Shown piece by piece: positions 33,716 through 45,270 of a DNA stretch of 64,000 bases. Source of the DNA: Limnanthes douglasii subsp. nivea (Eukaryota; Streptophyta; Magnoliopsida; Brassicales; Limnanthaceae); contig JAUPFV010000005.1 of NCBI GenBank assembly GCA_036936605.1, positions 61,276,742 to 61,340,741 of the forward strand, in the 5' to 3' direction. The notes beneath the pieces are model-generated. The model was not told where the DNA came from. It worked only from the letters and a program-made list of their open reading frames with translations, and did not search any database. The translations under genes were made by a program, and so were the position numbers. Position 1 is the first letter of the stretch; each line of letters starts with the position of its first letter.

Positions 33716-34689
33716 TGAACAAAGGTGGTATGTTAGTCATGACGGCGATGAGCGGAGGATTTTGGATCTAAAAAGATGGGATGCTCTATTCTGGTATTCA
33801 ATTGTTTGGGAAAGATACATGTATATTTTCGTTGAAACTGAACCCAAATATTTTATTGTATGAATATTTGGATTTCAAATTCAGATATTAATTATCATAA
33901 CAAAAAAATTCAATTTATTTTTTTCTTTGTATCGATCTAAACCTAACCGTTACCAAAAGCTTTCTTCCACCAGGTTGCCGATGATTCAGGTGACTGTTTC
34001 CTACTTAGCCACACAATCTAAAACTTATATACCTCTTTGTTTCGATCCTTGGATTCGAATATGAGAGGGGATGTAAAATAAGTCTGGAGGTAGCTAGAGA
34101 GTCAGATCTCACCTGGATTTCAGTTGCTAGACTTTTCTCTTTAAAATCTTTTTGGAAAGAAGACGATGAATTTCTTTCAAAGCTTGATGAATATAATGAC
34201 GAATAGCTATCACATTCTTTTTGCAGTAACGAGAGACCGATACCATTCTTCTTTCAACTATTGCTTCCAGCTTGATTATTTTTTGTTATTCATCACTTTA
34301 CTATTACTGTAATAATGAGATGAAATGAAGAAAAACTCGGGCTTTATTTTGAAGCAATTCATGGAATCAGGTATGATTCTAGAGACATAAGATATGATTA
34401 TACCAATTTCATTGCTTTTCACTGAGAAACAAGTAATGATCCTCTTCTCTTAGTTGATTTTTTCTTTGGTCCTGTTTGAGAATCTATGACTTGTAGTTCT
34501 TTCAATGTGAATCATAAGCTGAAATTAGTTTTAGTAGCCAAGTGTTCTCTGCTAGCCAGATGTTAGTAATTCTCATTTCTTATATAACCCATTTTTAGGC
34601 TTTCTAACATAATAATTGATCTAAGGAAAATTAGAGTTTAATTTCCATTAAATTCAAGTTCCTCTTTAGCTATCGGGGTTTGTTTAGCA

Positions 34690-36970
34690 ATCTAGTCAAC
34701 AACGCTTGTTCTGCTATCTATAAATGTGTTTTATTGTCATTTTAGAAGAAAATAGTTTTCTAGAACAACTTAGGATAGCTGATAGATACCAAAGGGCTTT
34801 ATTTTTTTAATAACATTTCTACTAAAATCTTAGAATCAGTTTCAATATCGACCTCCTTGATGTTTCTAGCTTTACGTAGAATTAGGCTATCTAAAAAATT
34901 CTTTAATTATGCAGTTAAAGGGTTTATTTACTATTGGTTTTACCAAATACAATGACTAGATCTTCTTTTTTATTTCTTAGTAATCCACCCCCACCTTTAC
35001 CTGAGCTATTACAGGTCCCATCAACATTTAGCTTGAGTCTATTCTTTATCAAAGGTATCCATTTGAGATAAATACATATCCTGTGATTATCTAAATGATG
35101 AACGAAGCCTAATTCTAAAGTTGAATTTATATCACAAGCCCAATGTATCCTTTTAAGCAGTTTATCATGGTCCGAATGAGATAGAATGTGTTTAATGTAA
35201 CACAGATTTGAGTTGGCAGTAGGAACATGACCTTCATGTTTACTTTTATTTCTAGAGTTCCATAAAACCCAACAAACTATATTAGGAATTATTGTTCTTA
35301 GATGAATATTTTTGTTTGTAGACAAAAAACAAGCCCTTATCGTAGCTGTTAATGATCCTCTATAAAATGAAAGAGCATTTTCTATGTGTACAAAAATTCC
35401 ATATTTTCTTAAAAAGATTACATTTATCCCCTTTACGCATAATTAGATTCCAAGTTTCATTTGTGCTATAGGACCCAACATCAGTAAGTGACCATTCAAG
35501 ACTATCCTCGATATCATTTTTGACATAGAATTTCTCACTTTTATTGATGTAAGATGGTGGGACCTTGTCCTTAAGCATTTCAAGGTTCCAATTATCAATT
35601 TCCCAAAATTGTTTCACTTTCTACTTAATGTACCAAGGATTTTTCTCGTTGTTTGAAATAGCGATTAAAGGTATTGAGTGACACCATATCTCAAGAAAAA
35701 AAATCTAAGTCCCCTTGACCAATAGTCCAAAACATATATTTTTCAGCAAAAATATCTGATGCTAAACAACCTTTGCCATGTTTTAGAACTATTTTTGTTA
35801 TTATTAGCTATAATTGGGTTAATATTAGGATAATAAATAAATTTCATAAATCTGGCATGAAGAGAGTGTTGCTCTCTGAATTTGAACCAAAGCTTACAAG
35901 AGTACGATAATTGAATGTCATTAATTTTCCTAACACTAAGCCCACATTCCTCAAAAGGATTGCATAGGTGTGACCATTTAAACAAATTAATAACATCTTT
36001 AAGACTATTAGAACGCCGCAAGAATTTATTACAAATTTCTATAATTTTGTTAATTATTCCTTTAGGGATCATGAGGCTTTGACAATGATAGACATGAATA
36101 GTGAGAAAGATTGATTAAATTAGGGTAAGACTTCCTCCAAATGAGAGAAGATTCTTCATATAGGATTTTATTGTTTTTTGTGTGAATAAGAATTCCCAAG
36201 TATTTAAATGGTAGAAAACCACGAGAAAATCCAGTAGCATTTTCTAGAACTTTTATTTTACCTGAAGTTATCTTAGAACCAGTAATTAGCTTTGTTTTGT
36301 CTTTATTTATAAATTAAGCATAAGGTTCATGGTAATGAATAAGAAAAGTGCTGAGCATCTTGAGATTTGGTAAAGAGCCATTGGTGAAGATTATAAAGTC
36401 ATCAGCATAAGCCAAACAAAGTATGTCTAGGTTGTTTTTTTATTTGTGTCTTAAATCTTGATTTTCTATATATAAATCTTCAAGCCCTTGATTATAATTT
36501 TTTCAGCTTATATAAACAGACTATAGGATAAATGATCCCCTCGTCTAGTCCCATTTGATGACTTGAAATACCCATATAATTCCACATTCATAATGATAAA
36601 GAAAGAAACCTCGTTACTCAAGAGATATAGGTTTAGACAGAATTAGTAGAAGCCTGTTGTTTATAATCTTCGTAATTATCTTATTGAAGAAAGTACAAAA
36701 ACTAACATGCATGTACCCTTTCCAATGCTTATGATAATCCACCTTGGGAATGAGGTAGATGACAAAGGCAAACACACCATTAGAGGCAACTTCTTCCTTG
36801 AAGAATGCCCATATGGTTTTACATAAGTCATCTTTGATTAAAGACCAACAGTGATGATAAAATTTAGCATTAAAACCATCAATACAAGCAGTATTGGTAG
36901 GACTTAAGAAATAAATTACGTCATGAATCTCCAAATACAATCCATTCTCTAACACATTTAGATATGTCAT
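34690..36970 (-). pseudogene. LINE-C ORF2 (reverse transcriptase and RNase H)
   Basis: 36,970-36,614: SPTNTACIDGFNAKFYHHCW and FVIYLIPKVDYH, the start of RT. About 36,410-36,385: LAYADDFIIF, an intact polymerase box. 36,072-35,743: the IPKGIINKIIEICNKFL region. 35,617-35,360: zf-RVT-type WSLTDVGSYSTNETWNLI. 35,325-34,924: NIVCWVLWNSRNKSKHEG then the RNase H start KLNVDGTCNSSGKGGGGLLR. 34,870-34,690: DIETDSKILVEMLLK, the RNase H acidic segment. Multiple stops and frameshifts make it inactive. Confidence 0.8.
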
Positions 36971-37599
36971 TTAAGTTACTCAATTAATCTAGCCCGAGAG
37001 CTCTAAGAAATTTTGTATTATAACTGTGGCCCAAAATTATTTCTCAACACCAGTATGTTTGACCTTTAGGTGAATTGGCCGTAAATTCGTAAAACCCAAT
37101 CCTCTTGGCGATTGAGGGGAGCTTATCAAGAGAATCCAAGGCTACTAGAGGGTTATAAATTCTATCTTTTAGTTTTTTTAGTTTTGAGCCTCATAAATGA
37201 AGATTTATTGCAAATTCCCATTATATTCCAACTTATAATATTTATTATCATTTAAATGCTTCTTTTAAATGTCTTTTATACCATTTATGGAAAAGATATT
37301 TAGATATGACATGGCCTTTGATAATGTTTACCTTTGATTGTATCTATTTCTTGTTTAACATTCTTTTGAAATATTCCATTACTTCAGATTTTTTCAATAT
37401 AGGAGAAGGAGGAAGACTTCCCACTGTTGGAGGATAAGAGTATTCATATTCATTGTCTAATACCATTGATTTCTCTTTGTTTATAAACCATATATTTGTT
37501 TCCCCTGTTTGTAGAGATTTAAAATTTTCTAATTCCATAATCTGGTTAATGTCATTGCTTCCTTTAAGGAAATAGTTCCCCAAATCTATTGTTTATGAT

Positions 37600-38165
37600 T
37601 GAATTGATTTGCTGTTATTATTATTATGATTATTTGTATATTCTTCAATTTCTTTTCGTGTCTGATTCTTGAGGTCCAATACCAATTCTTCTGCTTCTAT
37701 GTTACTTTGTTCAAGGTTTGTTGATTGATTTAATGATCTATCTCTTTTCACAATGATAGACTTTATCTTAGGTAACCTATCATTTTCTTAAGTTAGAAAG
37801 GTTTCATGATCTTGTGCTTTATCCGAATTTTTGAGGTGTTCTTTGTTGTTCTTGAGCTTTCTACAGTCTTTTGTTGATGACCCAAATGATAGCATTTAGA
37901 ATAGCAATATGGTAAATTCTCATATACTATTTCTTGCTAATATTCACCATTTCACCAAAACCTATCCACACTTTGGTGAAAAGGTCTTGAGATATGTCTA
38001 ATTCTAACCAAACCGTGCACCAACTGTGTTTAACCTTATTTCATGGGGGAACCTATACCGTAAGAGGGTTTCCTATTGCTTTAGCCACAAACCTTATTAT
38101 TCTTTCATCAAACATAAACTCTAGTAGGTTTGGAAGTGAAATCCAAATGAGAGTTATTGGAATCT
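37600..38165 (-). pseudogene. LINE-C ORF1 fragment with degenerate zinc knuckle
   Basis: On minus, 38,165-37,990 gives IWISLPNLLEFMFDERIIRF and VWLELDISQDLF, typical of plant LINE ORF1. Near 37,930-37,880 it reads YENLPYCYSKCYHLGHQQKT, a zinc knuckle whose first spacing is CX3C instead of CX2C and whose last Cys is lost. The 5' end is replaced by the LTR starting at 38,166. Confidence 0.65.
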
Positions 38166-39005
38166 TGATACAAACAATCGCAAGTGTACGATTTCCGTTG
38201 TAGTTTTATGAGTATTTTGAGACTCGAATATCGAACCCAATGAAATAAATCTATTTTCAAATCTATAGTCTAATATAAAAATATACTAATTAGAAAAAAG
38301 TAAAGTTTAAATTTTGATCTAGAAGATTCATGATTTGGGTGATTTATCCTAAAATTTAATAAATTAAAATTAAAATTAAAATTAATAAAAAAAATATTCT
38401 AAAGTTACTAAACATGTATCAACAATTTATAATGTATTTTTATATAATCAATTTAACCTAGCTTTTGTGATTATTCCTTAAAGCCAAAATGTTGTGATCA
38501 TCTCTCGATCTCATATAACTAACCTTCTTGTATGACTGGTTTATATCTTTAGTCCCCTACCTCATACAATTAGGTAATAAATTCTAATAACCTAGTTCAG
38601 ACTTCACTGGGTCATGACTGTAGTAAATTACTATTTCAATCCAGTGGTATTGATATAGTTCACAAGTAGATATTACCTCTCTGTCTCAACCTAAATCTAA
38701 TTAATAAATTAATCCCGTAGGAAATTGAAAGCATTAGGATTAACATCAATACTAAATATAAAACATAAAAAAATTAATAAAAAAATATTACATTAAAAAT
38801 TATATCTAGAGAGGTTTAATAACCCTAGAACAAAAAGGTTTAGCTCATATTGAGCATCACCCTTATAACAAAAACAAAAAAAAGAAAGAAAAGTAGAGTG
38901 TTGACGGCCGTCTGGATCCCATTTTGTTTGATGTGTTAGGGTTTTTATTTATATGATGAGTTATGACCTTTTTATTCGACTCTGATCTCTTAAAAATAAA
39001 GACAT
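38166..39005 (-). repeat. Athila-like 3' LTR, part 1 (R/U5-side)
   Basis: Collinear with 47,026-47,860: CAAGTGTACGATTTC, AAGACTCGAATATCGAACC, TGTTGTGATCATC, CTTCTTGTATG, ACTGGGTCATGAC, AGATATTACCTCTC, TAGGAAATTGAAAGCATTA, GTCTGGATCCC and TTTGTTTGATGTGTTA occur in both. Similarity ends near 39,005, just before the nested insertions. Confidence 0.85.
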
Positions 39006-39026
39006 CATGCTTATAATATTTATTAA

Positions 39027-39035
39027 ATAAAATAA
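39027..39035. repeat. Left 9-bp target-site duplication of the Pack-MULE
   Basis: ATAAAATAA, immediately before GGGAAATGACATAC. The same 9-mer stands at 44,273-44,281. The site is AT-rich, so chance is less remote than for a mixed sequence, but it coincides with both element ends. Confidence 0.82.
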
Positions 39036-39397
39036 GGGAAATGACATACTAAGTACCTTTTGGCCAAACCTATTACTATCTAGTATCCAAAAATGGGTTA
39101 ATGCTCACTTAATACCCATCTCATTAAACATATCCACTTCTAATACCTTATTTTTTTTAATACCATAACTACCTTAACCTAGTATATAAGCCTTATTTTA
39201 AGAATTAATGAGTATTTTCAGCCATCAACAATTTTGAATTTTGAATTTTGAACTAGCCTCCCCTCTCTCTTAACCCTCCCTGCTTATATGATTAAAATTT
39301 TCATCCTTCCTTCTTCTAAACCTTCAATATAATTCTTAAAAACCCCAGTTATTTTTATTTGTCTTTTTTCTTTCCTTGATTTCTAATCAACCCAGTA

Positions 39398-40292
39398 ATG
39401 GCAATCCCAAATCAAACAGTTCCATCATCGGTCTCTCCGGCAGACGGAGCTACGGTACCGTTGGGATCGTCCGTGATTCCAATGGTTAACAAGCTGCAAG
39501 ATATATTCGCAAAGCTAGGAGGGATTCAGTCCACGATTGAGTTACCACAGGTGGCGGTGGTTGGTAGCCAGAGTAGTGAAAAGTCTAGCGTGTTAGAGGC
39601 GCTTGTCGGCCGTGATTTCCTTCCTCGCGGCAATGACTGCACGCGTCGACCGCTTGTACTTCAGTTACAGACCAATCGTCGGCCGGACGGCTCCTTAAAT
39701 GACGAGGAGTATTGAGAGTTTCTTCATCTTCCTGGCAAGAGATTCCACGATTTCTATGAGATTCGCAGGGAGGTTCAGGTTTGTATTTGGGACCGAAATT
39801 ACTGATTTCTCGATTCTGTGAATCTCAATTTATGTCCAATTCTATTTTTGATAAACTCACCATTGTACTAATGTTTGAATCTATGAAAAAAAAACAACTA
39901 TGCTCAGTTAGTATTTAGTATAAATGTTGAAGATATATATTTGTTATTTTCATGATGACAGTAAGGCTATATCTATAGTGACAGTAAGGTTTCTGTATGG
40001 AGTTCATTATTGGTTTAGCTCAAGTAAGTGAGTTTAAACCCAAGTATTAAGTCTACGTCTCTCTTTTAATAAATCTATGTCTCTTAGAATAAGTCTATGT
40101 TGAATTTAATGTTTACAGGTTGTTTCTTGTATATCCAATCCAAGAAAAATGGGTTATAATATTTTGCTTCAAGTTTGTTAGAATTCTAACCTACTCTATG
40201 CACATTGATGATTAGCTAACAGTTTCTTATGTGTAGGCTGAGACAAACAGAACAGATGGAGTCAATAAAGGTGTGTCAGACCAAAATCAAAT
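39398..40292 (+). pseudogene. Dynamin-related protein 3-type gene fragment (two exons)
   Basis: Exon 1 is 39,398-39,778 and the intron 39,779-40,236 (GT...AG). Exon 2 starts at 40,237 with AETNRTDGVNKGVSDQ and similarity ends near 40,292. Exon 1 encodes [29 protein letters not shown], the GTP-binding P-loop region and [16 protein letters not shown], as in plant DRP3 proteins, which divide mitochondria and peroxisomes. The P-loop Gly before Lys is Glu here (SSEKSS), a codon is missing in the ND(I)CTRRP stretch, and a TGA at 39,713 ends the frame before FLHLPGKRFHDFYEIRREVQ. The rest of the GTPase domain is absent. It sits near the left end of the Pack-MULE with some 5' leader. Confidence 0.9.
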
Positions 40293-40549
40293 TAATAGCA
40301 GTGTTTTGGAAAAAAAATTGAAATCAAACCATCAAACCTTATCCAAACCATCAAACCTTAAGAGAGTCTAATTCTATTGTTCTGGCCATGTGGATTTCTT
40401 TTGTCAATCTTTGTTCTTTTGTTCTTATTGCGGATTTCAACTCAAAATGTCTCGCAGGTGAGCATCGTCATGGAGCAGATGATGCATTTACTTCATTACT
40501 GCTGTTTATCTTTGGAGGATGTTGATTTTATTAACTCTGATAAATATGA

Positions 40550-41780
40550 AGAACACGTTGCTAGATATGAAGGAACACCTTGCTAGATATGAAGAGACAC
40601 ATTGCTAGACAGATGCAACATCAACTCAAAACATATATAATATTATAGACATTTCTAGATATAAAGGAAGACATTGCTACTCTCTAATACCCTAACAGGA
40701 GCATACTAATATATATTGACATTGCTAGTCTAGAAATAGGACGTCATGTGATGCTCCGTTCTGAACTTGTGTTCCCGATTTTTTAGTAACATTTTGATTT
40801 TCATAGATAAGTACTCCTTATTTTTCGACTTATATTTTTGTATATTGTTAACATTGATATGTACCATGTCTATTTGATTGGATGATTCTTATCGTTTATA
40901 ATGTCTAAATTGATAGATACGCTGAGATTACAACGCTAGATACTCGTTATCTATTTGCAAGACATTGCTAGATATGTGAATTATAGTCTGATAGATACAG
41001 AACATCTGCATTAATAGATACTTGAGTATAAATCTGATAGATGCAATATATTGACATTGCTAGATATGTGAATTATAGTTTGATAGATACGGAACATCTG
41101 CATTAATAGATACTTGAGTATAAATCTGATAGATGCAATATATTGACATTGCTAGATATGTGAATTATAGTCTGATAGATACAGAACATCTGATAGTAAC
41201 ATTGCTAGATATGTGCAATATTAGTCTGAAAGATATGAAATATAGACATTGCTAGATGCAACACTATATATTTGCTAGACACGACATATATACATTGCTA
41301 GATACGTGAGTATAAGTCTGATAGATACGACATATAGACATTGCTAGCTACGTGATTAATAATATGATAGATACGAAATATAGGCATGGCTAGATACTTG
41401 ACTAGAAGTCTGATATATATATGAAATATAGACATTGCTCGATACCGAACTTTTTAGTTGCTAGATACGACATATGGACATTGATAGATACTTGACTATA
41501 AGTCTGATAGATATTAAATATAGACATTGCTAGATACGTGGTTTTCTGGTTGCGATTGCGGTTGATTTATTTCAGTCGTTAAGGTTCACTTTGCTTTGAT
41601 AGATTAGTTATCTTTAAATTACGATTGTGAATCCTAACTGCCATTACGATGCTATGTCATTGCTATTTACTACTACTGTCATTGCTAGATACAGTACGCC
41701 ACATTGCTAGATGGGCAAACCAAGAGCTTAGAAGAAACTCTAATAACACATTGCTAGATACGTTACTATGGGATTGCTAG
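40550..41780. repeat. GCTAGATAC / TGATAGATAC repeat field (main block)
   Basis: Dozens of short units built around TTGCTAGATAC and CTGATAGATAC. By eye GCTAGA occurs about 18 times here and about 7 more times at 42,420-42,620. Inside lies a cleaner 92-bp tandem: ACATTGCTAGATATGTGAA starts at 40,962, 41,054 and 41,146. No coding content. It separates the DRP3 fragment from the other captured pieces. Confidence 0.9.
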
Positions 41781-42029
41781 ATATGGCCACAAACACTTTC
41801 AATATATTATTAGCATTCAATTTTATACCAAGTTCAACTAACTCGAAAATAACATCGAACGCAATTCAATGCTACATTGCTATTTGATACTATTTTTTTT
41901 ACAGAAGCAACCCATATACTCAAATTATCAGAAGAGACAGTATCTAATGAGTTTTTACATAAAATAGCCAAATAATATATATAAAAATTATGGATATGAA
42001 TGATCATAATAGATTATTAAAATGTTGAT

Positions 42030-42160
42030 GGTTTTTCTCTTCTACTTTCTCTGCCTTCTTCTTTTCAGCAGCAGGAGCAACAGCACTACCAGCAGCAGCA
42101 GGCGCAGCAACAACTGCAACACCACCACCTGATGGAACAGAAGCCAACATTTTAACAGAC
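42030..42160 (-). pseudogene. 60S acidic ribosomal protein P2 fragment
   Basis: On minus the frame reads KMLASVPSGGGVAVVAAPAA, then AAGSAVAPAAEKKKAEKVEEK. This is the hinge of plant P2 stalk proteins (KLASVPSGGG, Ala-rich stretch, then Lys/Glu-rich). The N-terminal domain and the conserved acidic DDDMGFSLF end are missing; the frame runs instead into NHQHF. It is too short to function and is the second captured gene piece in the Pack-MULE. Ala-rich sequence alone can mislead, but the KLASVPSGGG-type motif is specific. Confidence 0.7.
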
Positions 42161-42419
42161 TAGATTTACCTTTATCAACGCATTAGAATACTCCTGTTTT
42201 TGTCATGTTTCCCGTCTGAGTGCGTTGATTATGCTTACCAACCCGGACCTGTAGAATACTCCTATTTTTGTCATGTTTCCCTGTTAACATTCACATCTCA
42301 AGCTACTTAGTAATCCCATGGTAACTAAAACAATAAAACTAAGTAGCCAGTATATACGTTAACTCTTCGAGACAGCAATTGTCCAACTAACTCCACAACA
42401 TCGTATAACTCACTGCAGT

Positions 42420-42620
42420 GCAACAGTGCTAGACGTGACCAAATTCATATACTACTCTGCTAGACGTGCAATATGACATGTAAACTCACTGCAGTGCAAC
42501 AGTGCTAGACGTGCTAGACTCTGCTAGACGTGCTATACTACTCTGCTAGATACGGCCAAACTACATTGCTAGATCGCTAACCCCCATACGTAAACTAACA
42601 TCACTTACACCAGCAACTCT
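42420..42620. repeat. GCTAGACGTG / GCTAGATAC repeat field (second block)
   Basis: Variant of the main repeat block with GCTAGACGTGC units, including a duplicated CACTGCAGTGCAACAGTGCT segment at about 42,412 and 42,486. Non-coding. Confidence 0.8.
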
Positions 42621-42769
42621 ATAGGTCTGATAGACGTCGGTACACGTTTAGGTTTCATCCAGGGAAGGTTCTAACAACTGCTTCTCGACGGCGTCGGGCG
42701 GAACTATCAACAAAACTATCAACTAACATCGACCGGTGGATGAACACTAAGAAATACACGTACTGACTC

Positions 42770-43806
42770 GAAGACAGACAGTGTTGGATATCAGGACTGA
42801 AAATTGTTAGCATTAGATAAAAGTTCGAAGGAACCTAAGTTAATTGACTAGATGTAGAAGCAAAACTAGGCTATATAGCATATTACAAGGCAACACACTT
42901 AACCGTCTATACGATACAATCACAACAGTTAACAAATAACCACTACTGTGTGCGAAATGTATTTTTCTCTCAATTGCTTCTAATGTAATAACTAAACGTG
43001 TTTTCCTAATTAACTGACACATTTTACAAGAGAAAGCAATGCCCGCATAGAATATCATGTATAACTGCAATTTGAGAAGTGAAATTCCTACCGATGCAAT
43101 GTCTTGTCTCATATATCTAAGTTTCACATTGAAGATGCCTAACCATTCATCCATATCATCAACGCAATTTGTTGCTGCCTCCAGTCCCTGCAACACCTGC
43201 ATGACCACATATGCAGATTAAATAGGCAACATAAGATTGAGGTTACTTCCACAATATACCAACCAGGGAGTAAAAGCGTAGATACAAGCAGGAAATAGAC
43301 CAACAAGGCAACAGTTTAACTGAAGCACAAATGTCAGAAATAAAGTAAAGTACTGTAAGACACACTTCTTCTATAAAAGGTTCACTTTCCAAAATGGCAT
43401 GTACATTTGCTGCTTCAAGCGCTTGAATCTCTCGCTTCAACCTTTCAGAAAAGGCCTCAGCTTCACCAATACCCGTTACATAGCTGCATAAGGATGCTGT
43501 AAGGTGAAAATTTCTTACAGAAGAAAACTAAAGTAACCTAAAATCTGAATGAAGCATTAAAACGAACAAAAGTGAAGACTTACGTCTCCAAAATAGCGTC
43601 CATGTCCTCTTCTTCAGCTTCAGCTTCAGCTTGAGAGACAAGTTCTTTTTCAACAGTCACTTTCATTTCACGTTCTGTGACTGTAGCAGCAACAGGCCCT
43701 GCTTGTAGATTCCTCTGAGTGGTAAGTGTTGGTTCATTTTCCTAAGTTAATTGACAATACACGTTTATACATCGACGCTGTTTTCAGGAAGACAGACAGT
43801 GTTGGA
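42770..43806. repeat. Two nested pairs of direct repeats around the SEC3 fragment
   Basis: Outer pair: GAAGACAGACAGTGTTGGA at 42,770-42,788 and 43,788-43,806, identical. Inner pair: CCTAAGTTAATTGAC at 42,834-42,848 and 43,741-43,755, identical. All are in the same orientation, in the order outer-inner-SEC3-inner-outer. Confidence 0.85.
43092..43740 (-). pseudogene. Exocyst subunit SEC3 gene fragment (three exons)
   Basis: Exon a (43,740-43,584) reads [20 protein letters not shown] then [11 protein letters not shown]; donor GTAAGT. Exon b (43,483-43,366) reads [39 protein letters not shown]; donor GTGTGT. Exon c (43,196-43,092) reads [32 protein letters not shown]; donor GTAGGA. These are consecutive internal exons of plant SEC3, which tethers secretory vesicles at the plasma membrane. 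Reading frames join across the introns without stops, so capture may be fairly recent, but promoter, N-terminus and most of the protein are missing. A duplicated Ala-Glu stretch in exon a looks like slippage. Confidence 0.88.
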
Positions 43807-43856
43807 GGAATACCTGCTCGACTGTGTTCGACACAGTAGGAGGCTCGACGGAGTAG

Positions 43857-43992
43857 GTGTTGAACAGTGGTCTCCGGTTCGAGTGATTGAATGGAACTGC
43901 ACGCCAGTTACTTGTCGCTGGTTAGGTGCTGAACGATGGTCTCCGGTTCAAGTGATTGTTCGGAACTACACGCCGGTAACTTGTCGCTGGTT
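43857..43992 (+). repeat. 68-bp tandem duplication near the right end of the Pack-MULE
   Basis: GTGTTGAACAGTGGTCTCCG at 43,857 and GTGCTGAACGATGGTCTCCG at 43,925 begin two similar units that each end with ACTTGTCGCTGGTT. A plus frame runs through both but no family is recognised. Confidence 0.8.
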
Positions 43993-44272
43993 GAAAGGTT
44001 CTGGTTTGGGTTCGAAAATGTCTTTTGGGTTCTCTCTCGTTTAACGTGTCTCTCTCTCTCTTCAGATTTAGAAATGTGAAAGTGGGGGGAATTCGAACCT
44101 AAAAGTCAGATTAGAAGGTGCAAAAAAGTGGGTTTCAACCAAACAACCCCTTTTATACCCTAAAGGGTATAATTGTCCAAAATATGACTCTAGGTATTTT
44201 ATGAAACTAGTCCAAAAGCGGGTACCATTTTGGTATTTGATAGTTGAGTGGGTATTTAGGGGTACTTTCCTC

Positions 44273-44281
44273 ATAAAATAA
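44273..44281. repeat. Right 9-bp target-site duplication of the Pack-MULE
   Basis: ATAAAATAA, identical to 39,027-39,035, directly after the element end GGTACTTTCCTC. Confidence 0.82.
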
Positions 44282-45270
44282 AAGAGTTAATTTTTTTTAT
44301 ATATTATATAATATACTATTATAATTTATTATAGAAGACAATTTTTTTATTTTTCTAAAATAAAATAAAAGAATTATATTATTATTTTTAAATGAAATAA
44401 TAAAGATATTAAAATTTATTCTAAAGAAATTAAAATATTGAGATAGAAATTCGATTAATTTCTTATATTTTTTCTCTCTTTCTTTTATTCTTTTTTTAAC
44501 TATCTTCAAGACCTTGCCTTTTATCTTCTTCTTTAATTATAGTTTCTATTTGCAATCTTAACTCCTTTTTATTCGGATTTGCTCATTTTTGCTCCTATTT
44601 CACTAATAAATAAAAAATAACCAAATGCAAGTATTTTTTATTCATAATTAATTAAATATAACAATTAAAGTAGTATAAAAGTAATATAAAATCATAGATA
44701 AATATATTTTGATCAAATTACCTCACACTTATTAACTTCTAGCCCGAACAAAAATAAAATATCAAAATTAAAAGTACGATCAAATGATATTATTATATGA
44801 TATAAATTAAGAACAAATGTCTTAATCTCAAAACAAGCTAATGAATCAAATGAAAATTACTAATCACATGTTATAGATAGAAATTTGAATAAATATAAAG
44901 AATCTTCAACATGTCTCGAAAAAATTAAACTTTAATTATATATTATTTACTTGAATATTTTTTAAAACATTTCATTAAATAAACCAAAATAATTTCAATT
45001 TTATTTTAAACATTTGTCAATTGTATATTTTGTTTTCATTTATTATAAATATTATTCATTTTTCTATGTGATAGTCAATGAATCCCAAACGAGTTAACTT
45101 AAGTCATTAGGTAATAAAGCACCCATAGGACATATAGACTTAGAAAATGAATGATATATATACACACACATGTGACTTGTGCAAATGTCTAGTTAAGTTT
45201 TCTAATTAATCTATTAAACGAGTTGTAGATCAATGACATCCTTCCCAGTTGGTTAGGAGCACTAGGTGAT
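44282..45270. other. AT-rich DNA of unknown origin inside the split LTR
   Basis: No gene or domain. It separates the Pack-MULE from the second piece of the Athila-like LTR, so it is probably part of another insertion into which the Pack-MULE landed. A Lys/Ile-rich minus frame at 44,297-44,509 is a composition artefact. Confidence 0.5.

Larger units (their letters stand above)
34660..38165 (-). mobile_element. LINE-C, L1-type non-LTR retrotransposon with RNase H
   Basis: Minus-strand order from right to left: ORF1 zinc-knuckle region (38,165-37,600), RT, zf-RVT, RNase H ending near 34,690. It is cut at 38,165 by the Athila-like LTR, so ORF1 lacks its N-terminal part. Its endonuclease region (37,340-37,000) is poorly readable. 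Confidence 0.8.
39036..44272 (+). mobile_element. Pack-MULE-like element carrying fragments of three host genes
   Basis: The left end reads GGGAAATGACATACTAAGTA. The right end on minus reads GAGGAAAGTACCCCTAAATA. Both continue with ACTATC-x4-A-CCAAAA-TGG and a further AATACC, giving degenerate inverted ends of about 60-70 bp. An exact 9-bp duplication flanks the element. There is no transposase. It holds a DRP3-type dynamin fragment (plus), a ribosomal P2 fragment (minus), a SEC3 fragment (minus), and a large GCTAGATAC/TGATAGATAC repeat field. Introns are kept in two of the fragments, so capture was from DNA and not cDNA. This is the defining pattern of Pack-MULEs. Confidence 0.85.

Noticed and set aside
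40377..40586. 69-residue plus frame after the DRP3 fragment as a fourth captured gene
   Set aside because: DVDFINSDKYEEHVARYE suggests a real protein but I cannot name a family, and it runs into the GCTAGATA repeats.
40550..42620. CRISPR array from regular GCTAGATAC repeats
   Set aside because: Plant nuclear DNA, units are degenerate with no unique equal-length spacers; it is a minisatellite.
44297..44509. 70-residue minus frame rich in Lys, Ile and Asn
   Set aside because: Composition is that of AT-rich DNA; no start context, no domain, inside the unknown insertion.
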